From positions 23,870,001 to 23,934,000 of the forward strand of contig CM060733.1 of the NCBI GenBank assembly GCA_030704615.1: a stretch of 64,000 nucleotides of DNA, read 5' to 3'. Every line of letters starts with the position of its first letter. The stretch's first letter is position 1. Below, piece after piece: positions 25,413 through 35,669 of this stretch. The notes under the pieces are model-generated. The model was not told where the DNA came from, did no database searches, and saw nothing but the letters and a program-made list of their open reading frames with translations. Origin of the DNA: Takakia lepidozioides (Eukaryota > Streptophyta > Takakiopsida > Takakiales > Takakiaceae). Both the position numbers and the translations under genes were made by a program.

Positions 25413-26004
25413 GTGCAATCACGGCCACATAAATCAAACCTGTTTCCGGGAGCGGTGCTGGAGTCAGCAAACTGTCTTCAAGCATAATGTTTATACCAGC
25501 CCTTGCATCAATTCAAGTGCATGCCCCAAAATTGTCCCTGTATGTGGGCGAGCAATGCGCTTTAGCTTGCTCCACAGCCTGGCCTGTTGATCTGCTGCCT
25601 GATGTGGGGCTTCCCGCCCTTTCACAGCAAGGAGAAGCCAGGGCTTTGAGTGCGGCCATCCCCTGCGAGCTGAAGAGGGCAGTGGAGCTGGCTGCCATGC
25701 CCGCACGAAGGACACATCTGTTTTGGGTTACTTCTCCTTCCTTGACACCTGGCGGTCTTCTTACATCAATGTTTCAGGTGCCCATGTGTTGAGGTTTAGA
25801 GAAGCCAAAGTTGGCAAAACAATCCCAAAAGTTTTTTTGCTACAGCTGAAAATCAAAGTTCATGACACAGCAAGGTAAATATAAATGACTGCATACACAT
25901 CCTGTGACTTTTTCTTTTTTTCTCTTAAGGGGAAACACCTGGGAGCAACAGCTCACAAATCAGGCCCCTTGATAGAGGAGGGAAAGGGGGGGGGGGCCCG
26001 CACC
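25410..26004. other. Non-coding stretch
   Basis: Overlapping frames on both strands, such as 25487-25792 (+), show no family motif. A run of G residues (about 10) lies near 25987-25996, just beside the SINE. Confidence 0.3.
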
Positions 26005-26095
26005 CGTCAAGTAGCAGGATTTGACCCCAGGGTCATCCGGATGGCACTCAGTGCACTTTACCAACTGAGCTACTGACTGTGGGTAAAAGTTATGA
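26005..26095 (-). mobile_element. tRNA-derived SINE head (probable)
   Basis: On the minus strand a perfect box A (TAGCTCAGTTGG, complement of 26061-26072) is followed by a box B-like GGGTCAAATCC (complement of 26018-26028) at tRNA spacing. The intervening part (GTGCACTGAGTGCC...) does not give a proper anticodon stem, and the would-be acceptor strands do not pair, so this is not a working tRNA. A G-rich run follows the box B side and poly-T lies beyond 26120. The body is short or degraded. Confidence 0.5.
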
Positions 26096-26764
26096 AACTT
26101 GGTGTGAAGGTGGATTGTCCGCTGTTTTTTTTTCTTCTTTCTTTTTGTCTGCTGTAGAATGTGCAACCAGAAAAAACTTTGTAAACAGGAAATGAGACAT
26201 TCAAATTGAGTCTCGTGCTTTTTTGCTCCTCTTTCTCTTCTATCTCTATGTGTGTTCTTTTTCTGCAGACTTTTGCACCTTAGTCACGAAGCAGGGTCTT
26301 CCTAGATCAGCCTCTATAGGCCCGAGCACATGAGCCCAAAAAGTGGCGAATTCGCAGTGCCAGGGCGTGTCAGCGGGGCCGACCGTGGGGAAGCGAACCC
26401 CACGTTCGCTTCACCTAGCGAATTCCTTCGCCGTAGGTAAAGTGAATTATTTTTTTCATCTTGCAGAGTAGAAATCTTATTTTATCCAGTAAAAACGGAG
26501 CTTCATATTCTCGCACCTGCGCAGGACCTGCGGTACTGTACGGGTTTTGACTTTTTAAGTCTATGCTCTCTATACAGTAGAGCAAACATGGAAGATTTCG
26601 TCCTAGCTCATTCTTGGGTTATTTTTTAGAGGGAGTTGAAGGGTGTTCTTCTTCCTCTCCTCGAGATGTGCAAAAAAATGTGCAAGCTCTTCAAGCTCCT
26701 CCAAACCATTTGCAGGAAGTCCAAGCTCCGAAAAATCATGTGTAGTTAGTCCTGGCAACTCAAG

Positions 26765-27420
26765 GAAATGGTGGGAGACTATGGACAAATCCCTGCATTG
26801 AGTTTTTGTTGGATTTAGGGGAGGAGAAACATTGGGAGTATAACCGAGGCCACATGAGATAAGTCAATTGGAAAGAGTTTGCAAAGCTGTTGAACCTGAA
26901 CTTTGCAATAGACCTGGAAGCAATGTAGAGACAAAATCAACAAGATGAGGGACAAGTACAGAGAGGAGAAAGAGAAGACTAAGGTGACAGGTGCCCCGCC
27001 TTCAGATTGGCCTTGGTATTTTACAACATTTTGGGAAGAACCTCGAAAATTAATGGTGTCCCTCATGCTGCTGTCGATCAGGGAGTTCATTCTACTCATA
27101 CTGAGACTGTGGAAGTGAGTGATGATGAGGATACTGTTCCACAAACTCAGCAAGAAGATATACCGAGGACTCCGAGCGAACGCAAGACTCATGTTTTTGG
27201 TGAAGGTGTTGAGGGTATTGCACCTGAGCAAGCTGCCTCAACTAATTCACCAAGGACCAAATTGCAGATGTTATGTGAAAGAAATTGAGAAGCTGAAGAT
27301 GGAAATAACTGAGAGACTCATTACTCAGATGTTTCAGAGTGAATAAGAAGGGAGAGAGATGATACTGCAAGGACAATTGCAGATGGATGCGTTCTTTGCA
27401 GAGGTTCTGAAGCCTAAAGA
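26765..27420 (+). pseudogene. Myb/SANT (trihelix-like) protein of a DNA transposon
   Basis: Pieces in shifted frames spell one trihelix-type DNA-binding domain: TNPCIEFLLDLGEEKHWEYN and VNWKEFAKLLNLNF, then INKMRDKYREEKEKTKVTGA and PPSDWPWYFTTFWEE. An acidic region follows (VEVSDDEDTVPQTQQED). Frame breaks and an internal TAG show it is dead. It faces the Harbinger-like transposase fragment at 27547, and PIF/Harbinger elements normally encode a Myb/SANT partner protein for nuclear import and end binding. The pair is best read as one decayed element. Confidence 0.6.
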
Positions 27421-27546
27421 ATAAAGCGGAGCTTAGTATGGATTAGGGTGCTTTAAGTTGTTTGTGGGAAAGCATCCAAATGTTGAGTTACAGCTGCAAT
27501 AAAAAATTGTTTGATCTCAATACCAAATGGAGTACAGTTAATGCGT

Positions 27547-28062
27547 TTAGGCCTCAGCTGGATTATCTATCAACCACTGCTCAAACAACTTAGTCCATAG
27601 TCTTTCTCCTTCAGCTTTTGCAATCTCTCCATCCCTCAGTGTCAGTAATCTATCAATTCCAAAGCCCGTCAGATGATCTCTTCTAGCTGGGGCATTGGCA
27701 AGCTCTGGCTCATGAGCACCCCACAACTCACAATAATTATGCAAGACACAACAAGCTACCGCAATTCTAGCAGCTCTATCAACTCTGGAATTAAAATGTT
27801 TCAGAATACATCATCTATTTTTTAGAGATAGCATTTTCTATTGACACCCTGCCTGAGTTCATGCTAGAATCAAATCTCCTCTTCTCTATGTCAGAATGAT
27901 TGCGGGTTTTTCAATTCTTCTGCAAGTAGGTGCGGATAGGATATTCTGCATCTCCAATCAAGTATGAAGTGCATCTCATGCCTCCAACTGTGACCACTGG
28001 CTCTTGAAGAATCTCACGAGTCCTCAATTGTCTATACAAGCTGGACATCTTGAACTATCCTC
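27547..28062 (-). pseudogene. PIF/Harbinger-type transposase fragment (DDE_Tnp_4)
   Basis: Minus-strand pieces in order: SSLYRQLRTREILQEPVVTV and CTSYLIGDAEYPIRTYL (the strand carrying the second catalytic Asp in the family, GDxxYP), then RRFDSSMNSGRVSIENAIS and finally HNYCELWGAHEPEL, the conserved C-terminal CVLHNxCE block. Stops separate the pieces. Short GGCGAATTCGC-containing segments at about 26347 and 28398 may be remains of terminal inverted repeats, giving an element of roughly 2 kb, but I cannot see a target-site duplication. Confidence 0.65.
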
Positions 28063-28744
28063 CATCATGAACCTCTCCTGGATGGCCTGCACAGACATTC
28101 CAAAATCTCTTGTCTACACACAGTTTCGTAAGGTAACATAAAGAAACATCCAAATGAGGAAAACCTTTCCCATGAGAGCTCGGTCCATTTTTCTAGTCTT
28201 GGTTTTGATAAACAAGCCTGAGCGTGTAATGGCAAGCACCTCAACGTGCAATGGCTGGCACCTGAGCATGTAAGGGCAAGCACCGAGCCTCCGTAACAAC
28301 CAACTCCAAAAGGAAAAACACGACAGGGCCAACCGCCGTTCGTTGCATGTGCGGGGTACGGCCCTTCGCTTCGCTTCCTTGACATGGGGCCTACCAGTGG
28401 CGAATTCGCCAGGCGAACGGGAATGAGCAAAGGTACATGTGCGCGGGCCTTATGGCACTCTGTTTTTTAGGTTATTTTTTCCACATGATCTACAAGATGT
28501 TTTACCTTTTTATTAATAAAGTTTCCAGGGCTCCCATCCACTATTCTCTTAAGAAAAAAAAAAAACGCTTTGTAAACTGTAGAGAATTGTTTTTTTGTTT
28601 TTTTTCTTTTTTCTTTCCTTCATTTTCTTTTAAACAGGGGAGAGAGGCCTTGATGGTAACTTTATGTGGGATCATATGGGGAAAAAAATGCCCCTCATAG
28701 TGAGGACTCATGGGATATAGTTATGCTTCCATGGGATGTAGGTG
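28063..28744. other. Non-coding stretch
   Basis: Holds a CATTGC/GCAAGCACC-type local repeat (28220-28300), the possible right end of the Harbinger-like element near 28400 and a 16-base A tract at about 28549. No gene is seen. Confidence 0.35.
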
Positions 28745-28875
28745 GGAGAGCTCGGGGTGTATGTGGGGGAGCTCGGGACGTAGTCGGGGGAGCTCGGGGT
28801 ATAACCGGGGGAGCCCGAGACGTAGTCGGGGGAACCTGGGGTATAACCAAGGAAGTCCGGTTGAGGACCGGAGAG
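28745..28875. repeat. 21-bp GC-rich minisatellite
   Basis: About six copies of a 21-bp unit related to GGGGGAGCTCGGGACGTAGTC, alternating with GGGGTATAACC versions. In one frame it reads as a seven-residue repeat (GGARDVV, GGARGIT), but there is no surrounding gene. Confidence 0.75.
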
Positions 28876-29159
28876 TCTGGGGGATGGCCGAAAGAGGTTG
28901 GAGTGTGGCCGAGGGAACCCGGGGTATCACATCCATCCAAAGCATCATCCTCGGATTCTGAGGTATACACCTAAATTCAAATACAATAACAAATAACTAA
29001 ATAAGAATATTACTTAAACTACAACCATGTAAGTGATACTTATTCATAGTTAATAAACAAATACACACCTAAACTTTAATTACAAAGAAATGAATAGGCT
29101 ACTTTCAAAATGACAAAAGACTTAGTGAAATAATAAATTACCTACCGATGTGGGGAAAG

Positions 29160-29300
29160 AGGAGGGGGTGACCCAGGGATGCCTCGGCGTGAGCATGGTG
29201 GAGTGAGCGCAGCAGCGCTCACGCCACGTCACCTTGAGCGAATGCCACGTCACCGGGCTCACTCCACGTCATCGAGCTTAAACGCCACATCAACGCGCAC
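29160..29300. repeat. GCCACGTCA-type repeat cluster
   Basis: Repeated units of the form GCCACGTCACC ... TGAGCGAAT ... GCCACGTCACC ... CTCCACGTCATC ... GCCACATCAACG. A related cluster lies in the same orientation at 54545-54660. Such clustered ACGT-containing units are common in subterminal regions of plant DNA transposons, but no element could be delimited. Confidence 0.6.
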
Positions 29301-29399
29301 CAAGTAAGAAGCAGAGTGTATTTCCACGGAAGAGCACCCTCAACCGCGGAAACAAGTTGGACGAAATAATAAAAGGACGTGGTCATTCCCACCTGAAAG

Positions 29400-29605
29400 C
29401 AACAGATGAATGCAAGAGGATGAATGTAGAGTGGATGAGAAATAGATGGATGTGCGGGAACAATGCAAGCAGATGGATGAATGTGGGATGGATGTTGAAT
29501 AATGGAAAATATTCTTGAATGGAGGATGCATGAATACACATTAGATGAATGCACAATGGATATGCAATGAGTGTGAGGGGTTTGTGGGATGGATTCATGA
29601 AGATT
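29400..29605. repeat. GATGAATG-rich low-complexity tract
   Basis: Irregular repetition of GATGAATG and GGATGGAT over about 200 bases. Minus-strand frames across it (Pro/Ser/His-rich) are artefacts of the repeat. Confidence 0.6.
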
Positions 29606-30079
29606 GACATTTGAATCCGAGTGGATTGTTTGTTTCATTTTCTTTTCTGCCGGAACAACTGCAACGAGGCAAGGGAATTCAATCATTTCCGAATAGGATA
29701 TAAACAGAACATTAAGAATGCGAAGTTCAGTCTGACTCAGAGTCAATACAATGTATCCTCGCGTCCTCTGCATCCAAGTCCAAGAATTTTAGAACTTCGG
29801 ATCTACCATGGCTACTCCTGCGATCGGGCAATAAGAAGTCAGGGGATAGAGCCTCAGCCATTTGAAGTGTCATTGCTTCGGCATATACATGAAGCACAAA
29901 AGTGGAAAGGGGACTGTCGAAAACAGTCTCGGCACAAATGGGGGTTTCTCCTGAAGATCCATCGTTGCCGTTCTTGCAAGCACAGCATGATAAAAGTTAT
30001 TACTGCAAATTTGATGTCTGCGAAATTGAACAAGCACCCAAATTGGAATGACAATTCCATGACCGACTTACTCACATGA
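29606..30079. other. Probable 3' flank of gene B
   Basis: No recognisable coding motif. It follows the last coding exon of gene B on the minus strand and is probably its 3' untranslated region and flank. A 152-codon plus-strand frame at 29621-30079 has no family resemblance and is mostly antisense to this region. Confidence 0.35.
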
Positions 30080-30642
30080 AAAGTCGTTGTCGATCTGCTT
30101 ATCCTCGGTATCCTCATCATTTCTGATTTGAATTTGTTCAGTCTGTATGCCAGACGTAGAGCCAGACACAAGAGGGAGGAGGACACTCTTGAATAGTTCG
30201 GTGTCGCCCTCCATGCCAAAAGGCTTCTCCCGCCAACCTTGCAAGCACGATAAGTCGCACCTGCCAAGACAAAAAGCCTCAAGAAGGTTGTAGAGGTGCA
30301 AACTGGAAAACCTCGAAAATGGGAACAGTATTGAACCAACAAACCTGTGGATAGTGTGAGGTCGACCACCCCTTGCTGAATGGTGGCTCCATGACTCCAA
30401 GAGCGTCTGTCTGCATGAACGTTTGGGGTTCTCTCCCTATTGCACCTCTCCACGGAAACCCATCTGGTCTTTTGGCTGTTCTGACTGGAGTGCATGAATT
30501 GTAAAGCATGTCATCCACATGCGGTTCATATGGAAGGGGGGTTGATGAAACACCCCTGGTCGGAAATTTCAAAGCTACGAACGGAGGATGGTGTTTTGGA
30601 GGTGCGAATCCTCCTCAGGTAGATTGCCTCAAACATCCTTGT
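30080..30642 (-). pseudogene. Gene B, 3' part: methyltransferase-like C-terminal exons
   Basis: Two exons on the minus strand, about 30345-30642 and 30080-30260. They correspond to exons 9 and 10 of gene A. The first starts TRMFEAI (A: TKQFDAY). It ends in GVVDLTLSTG, where A has GTVLDLICGTG, and the intron interrupts the same glycine codon in both. The next exon reads ATYRACKVGGRSLLAW then EGDTELFKSVLLPL (A: ASMWAGRFSDRHLFAYEEDS). This is motif I and the following acidic loop of a SAM-dependent methyltransferase, but frame changes are needed and the motif-I glycine pattern is altered (LSTG for CGTG). The 5' part of this gene lies 15.6 kb away at 46296-48504, separated by an inserted unit. 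Confidence 0.68.
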
Positions 30643-30749
30643 CTGGAAAAGATGCAAGGGAGGGGTGAAACATGGAAATATTGGAGGAAGTCTGGCACAG
30701 GAAGGAACAAAACATGGATTGCAAATGAAAACTACAATGGAATGTATTT

Positions 30750-30773
30750 GTGATGATCGGCGCCGATCATCAC
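30750..30773. repeat. B-type palindrome (intron of gene B)
   Basis: A perfect 24-bp palindrome with arms GTGATGATCGG and its reverse complement around central CG. It lies 108 bases upstream of the acceptor of B exon 9, in the intron equivalent to the A intron that holds an A-type palindrome (41733-41754). Confidence 0.9.
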
Positions 30774-30789
30774 AGATGGTGGTAGAGGT

Positions 30790-30890
30790 TTACTATTTCA
30801 TGAGCAGAAACCATGAGCCATGAGCCATGAGCCGCATGAGCCGCATGAGCGGTGAGCCGAAGTCTAAGATACGCGGATTTCATGAGCGGA
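30790..30890. repeat. CATGAGC repeats, left end of element A
   Basis: The heptamer CATGAGC occurs about seven times within 100 bases (for example CATGAGCCATGAGCC). Inverted copies, GCTCATG, cluster at 45388-45450, which suggests subterminal inverted repeats. Confidence 0.6.
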
Positions 30891-31362
30891 CTCCTCCAAA
30901 TTTGGAAATGCGGCAGATTAAACAAGTATTAAAATAATAGTTTTTTATTTGACCTTGCCGTTTTTGGACGTTCCAGATCATGTAATGCGGCGAAGATATG
31001 TCGTCAGTAACAAGTCCGCTCATGGTTTTATAGATCCGCTCATGGAAATAAGTGACCGTGCAACGGGAAATCCAGTATACCACTGCAAAAGGACGTCGCA
31101 TACTGGCCTGTATAGAGTATTCCGCGGTTTTACATGCCTTAACATTGGAATGAAGCTGACCCTTTTGCCGCGATTGAACCAATGGAGTCTGCACCAATAC
31201 AGTCTGCAGTACTTCACAATTCTGTCTTCTTCGGGTATTCGGCGGGAAAGGTTTGCAACTGAACTGGGAAATAGGGTGCCGCATTAGGGTTCGCACGTGC
31301 GAAATTTCGGAGCGGTTTGGTGTTGGCGAAGGCCGCCTCTGGGGGTACCTACGACGATACTT

Positions 31363-31384
31363 GGAAATTCGGCGCCGCATTTCC
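31363..31384. repeat. A-type palindrome downstream of the transposase gene
   Basis: Arms GGAAATTCGG and CCGCATTTCC around central CG. There is one mismatch from the perfect 22-bp palindrome. It lies 252 bases past the transposase stop. Confidence 0.85.
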
Positions 31385-31635
31385 TTGTCGGAGGTCGAAT
31401 GAGGAGAGCAAGTTTTCGGAAAGCAGAAAAACATGAACCCTCCAACATACAAAAATACATGCACGTGGAAACAAGTGAACGATATAGTAATATCTTAGTT
31501 CGATCAAAACAGGTTACTGGTAGGCAAGACATATGTCGGACCTTTGTGTGGCCAGAGTCTGAGGTACTGGCAGCAGTACAGTTCTACTATCCGAAAAGGA
31601 TGGGCGTACCATTGTATGTGGACCGCAAGCCAAGC

Positions 31636-34600
31636 TCACTGGTCCCCTGGATCCATATTCAGAAGAGTGTGAACCTCCTGGGGGCTCAACCCTGGTGCAT
31701 GTATGAAGTGATGAGTTGTGGAATTACAACGGAGTCTCTTTAGGTACACGTAGTACAAATGCTTGCAAGGGCAGTATGATGCCCCCTTGTTCGCCATGAT
31801 CTGGAAGTCGGTGCAATTGCAGGTGGGTAATTCTGAAATGGTGATGGTGTACACCTCATTGCGAACAGCTGAGCCCGCCGTGGCCATCTGATACACACGC
31901 CCGAATCCTGGTGGGGGCACTTCTGTCGAGCTCTGGATTGTACAGTTCATCCGAAGTGCATTCCCCATCCTTGTCTCGTTCACTTTTGAGGGAGGTCGCC
32001 GCCTCTTCGGTTTCCCCCAACGGTGTGTAGGATGCTTAGAGCTGTCGTGTCCCATTGTTCTTGCTCTCACAGGGGTCGGTGGTGGAGGCTGTGGAAGCGG
32101 AAATGGTTGTCTGGGGACGTCAGTGCGCTGCACCATCCGAAATCCTGCGGCGGTAAGGGCGTCGGCCTCAACCTGACTCAGATCGCAGCCTGGTTCCACC
32201 GGCCACACCGGGGGAGCCTCTGGCATTGTTGTATGCCGTACTTGGGCTTTCCATACACGCAAGTCATAATGTCGTGCCTGCAGAACCAGAACTGGGTGGT
32301 TGTCGCCTCCGCAAACTTTGCATGGACAAATCTTCCTGTAAAAGTAGGAGCAGGGACAGCCCCATCTGGATTCCTCCTTATCATCTCTAAACAACGTTGC
32401 CGTGTATCCACACGAATTGCGGAACACCTTCCTCGAAACGACGGCTTTGTGCGAGCAATTCTCCACTGTGAGGCAGACACAGTCGTCTCCACAATGGCTT
32501 GGCCATACTGCATAACAGCGGGCGGAATGTGGGGCAAGGGAGCGGTGGGAATTTGTTGCACGAAATCCCCGTTGAAGGCGACGGCGATCTGGAATTTCTT
32601 GGGCTTCCACTGCTGGAAGACACATTGTGCGGCAACATGACGGGACCTCGAGGTGCTGTCCGAATGTTCCTGTCGGATCTCCAGGAATCCTCTTCGCACC
32701 CGGGTTCCTCTTCAATCCTCCGCCTGACAGGGCGAGTCCGGACGTCCCCCTCTAGGTGTTCACCTCTGCGGTGCAGAGGCGTCCCTTTGATCTTCTCTCG
32801 CAATGCTGTCGCCCATTTCACTGGATTCTTGGACCTCGAAGCTGTTCGTACCAACAATTCCTCCCTGTCCGGCCCAAAGCCCCATTGTTTGCCGCTCAGG
32901 AACTTGTAGTACGTGGCTTGCTGCATGATTGCTCTGTCGATGTCCTCCGTTGTGGCCGTCACTACGTCCACCAGATGTGCGGCAGAAGACGCTCGCCAGG
33001 AGGAGTGGACCGATTCTGCCATATTCGTGTTCGGCATGTCCGTGTCGGAATCCAAGCACCGCTCCTAGAAGGACACAAACAACGGTGAGGGACCAATCGA
33101 AATGTCCGTAACAGAAAGACAAATGAACGAAAATTGACAGCAGCCTACCTCCCGCATGTACTGTCCGAACTGTCGATACCGAAAATGCCACCACCCCAAC
33201 CAGCTGTGCAATGCTCCCAGATTGGTTGTCTCCACTGCACCTGACGTGTTCCACCAAGCCTCGATGATAGCAAACTTAACCTCCGCGTCATCAAATGTGG
33301 GTGCATCCTTCCACGCCGTACAAAGGACACGGTGTTCAGCCTGGAATGAGCTAGCAACAAATTTGGTAGTGTAGTGGGATAGACTCTGCATCCAATGGAA
33401 TCCACAGGATCTCTCTTTCCCCTCCATTGGAACATTGGGTCCTCACCGTACACACGCCGCACCGCTGCCCAGTTGGCCTGAGCGTTGTCTGCCATGAATC
33501 CCCTGAAATTGGGCTCTGGCAATCCCGCCCTTGCCATCTGCTCGTTTATGCCCTCCCACAGATGCATCTCGGACTGTGTGTCCTCCCCTTTCATCTCGCA
33601 GATTGCAATCGTCATGAGCCTCTTGGAGTGATAGTCATAAACATGCGCACCCATAGTCACCCACTGATGGTTTGTAATTTGCTTGATGTGATCAAACATC
33701 ACCCAAGCATTCGACAAGTTTCCAGTTGTCATGCGAGTGACCAAGTCGACTCCACTCCCAGGCCCACACGTCGACATTTTGAAAATGTAACAACGATCGG
33801 ATTCGCTGCCTTGCCCTGGAAACCTGCTACCTTGGATGTAGTCATATCCAGTCATTCGTTTCACCTCCAGGATTGAGTACATGTCCGACCCCTGCCGAAC
33901 TCCTGCTTGCAAGATACGATGTGATTCCGCACATTCGGACTACAAACGTGCGAGACGGACTCCAAGAGGTCACGCATCTCGTCTTCGGTCAAGGGCTCTC
34001 GGTCGGAACCATCTTCAGACATGATTTTGCCAAGAGCAATCTTGTGGGCTGCCTTCAGCTGAATCTGCTTTGGTCTGGCTCCGGGGCTCAATTTCACCTC
34101 CTCTTTTATGATGTCGTGTGCTTCCTGCACAGCCTCACGCATGTTGCCTCTCGCCAAGGGGTGGCAGTGGACCCCAACGTGTATGCAAGCTCTAGTCAAG
34201 TCCGGGAGCAAATGGATTACGTAATATTGCTTGGCTCTGCACATGGACATGCACGTCGGTGGTTCTTTGCAATGTGCACACTTGAAAGAACCCGCAGGAG
34301 CTTGGCTGGAGACAATGAATGGATGATGCGTTGTGCCAGTCCAATCCGTCTCGTTTCTCCGCCCTCCTTTGGAGAGAAAGTGGAAGCAGGTGGGATTGAG
34401 GCACCTCAGCTTCCCCGCACAGAGGACATATCGTACACGAACACCATCAGCAATTTTCGTGCTACTGGTCTTCGTCACACACCAGGGGTGTCCGTCATGC
34501 TTTCGATCCATGTCTGTTAACATCCCGGAGGCTTTCTTTGACGAAGAAACAGGTGGAAACTCGAAGATGACATTGCCATCGACTTCGGGAGGCAGAAAAG

Positions 34601-35240
34601 TTACCTTTCTGACTGGGAATTTGGCATAGTCGAGAGCAGCCAGCTCGGAGCGAGAACCATCGAGGTGATGTTGTCGTAGGAGCTGCACAATGGACCGGGT
34701 TGGAGTTATGCTCGAGGGCACATGCGTAGCACCTACAGAGACGTCCATGCCGGATTTGAACGACCGTGTGGAGGACATGGGTACCTCAATGCAATCATCT
34801 TCCTCGTCGGAAATGTCGAATACGTCCACACGAGAAGCTATGGAGGGTCTTGACGGTCCAGGTCGGGAATGATTATCGTTGCATACCTCTCTGTTGGCAG
34901 TGGCCGCCTCTCGGTTTCCGGACTCCTTTGTGGATGGTGTGGGCAGCGACTGATTCGGAAAGGGAATGGGCATTCCCACAGCTCGGTACAGGATGGTGTC
35001 TGACGGGGGAACGTGCCATTCGATTCCGCAACCTCCGTCGTTACCTAGCACGACAATGGTCTCGTCAACCTGTCCAGGAACATCCTTCCTTTCTTCTTCC
35101 AAATAAACTGTGCCCGGTTTGAGCTTGAATTTGGAACAAAGGTAAGTTTCAGTCACTCTGCAAAGTCCTCCCTCGTTTGGGATCCAGGCTCTCCCAAGTT
35201 GCGGAGGACAGCAAACTATAGCGTAGGAATTCGGAGCCAT
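31636..35240 (-). pseudogene. SWIM-zinc-finger transposase, MULE-like
   Basis: Read from 35240 (MAPNSYAIVCCPPQLGRAW) down to 31636. Parts in order: an acidic N-terminal region; cysteine/histidine motifs (FKCAHCKEPPTCMSMC; CIHVGVHCHPL); a transposase core with HVYDYHSKRLMTIAICEMKG and FMADNAQANWAAVRRVYG, whose aspartates are the likely catalytic pair; ERSCGFHWMQSLSHYTTKF; the NTNMAESVHSSW block typical of MULE C-termini; and a SWIM zinc finger (CNCTDF ... CPCKH) at about 31750-31825. An intron at 33065-33148 has good splice sites. The frame changes near 33888, 33425 and 32,400-32,700, so this copy is probably inactive unless the assembly has indels. It is transcribed away from gene A, and the two genes share the palindrome array as their common upstream region. 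The finer family (classic MULE or a relative) is uncertain. Confidence 0.72.
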
Positions 35241-35669
35241 CGAACACCGCACGGAGTTGGCAAGTGCGAGGTTCAGTATAGCGACAGACCAAGGCTCACA
35301 GGCACCATCTAAGTGGATCTGCGGAGTCCATCGACGATTGGAAGTCGCACATTGAAGTGGAAAGTATTGTTTCAAGCTACATGCATGAAGGTGGGAGGTT
35401 TGATTCCATAGCCAGTGAGTAGGACAATGATGGCCGATTCGGCGACGAAATAACATCTCCTGACAGTTTCTCCTGAGGGTGGATCCAGCAGTATTCTCGG
35501 TGCAGACAGGAACGTTCGCACTGACAAGTGCCAGGACTGCTGGTTAAAACGGTCAGACAACCAAGTTGTGCTCATCAAGACTGGCCGCAATTGTGTTGTT
35601 TCGGAACAATGCAACCCATTGAGGTTCCAGATTTCCCGTCCCGAGTGATTCTGTCGATTGCTGGTGGAC

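Noticed and set aside
26011-26085. A functional tRNA gene suggested by good box A and box B matches
   Set aside because: The acceptor strands do not pair and there is no proper anticodon stem, so a SINE head or dead tRNA is more likely.
29854-30495. A single 213-codon minus-strand gene
   Set aside because: The frame runs through an intron. Comparison with gene A shows two exons split at the motif-I glycine codon, with frame changes, so it is better described as the 3' part of gene B.
32023-32640. A 205-codon plus-strand frame opposite the transposase gene
   Set aside because: It is antisense to the coding transposase and has no recognisable motif or splice context.
33873-34520. A 215-codon plus-strand frame
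   Set aside because: It lies antisense to the cysteine-rich N-terminal part of the transposase. The minus strand carries the family motifs.
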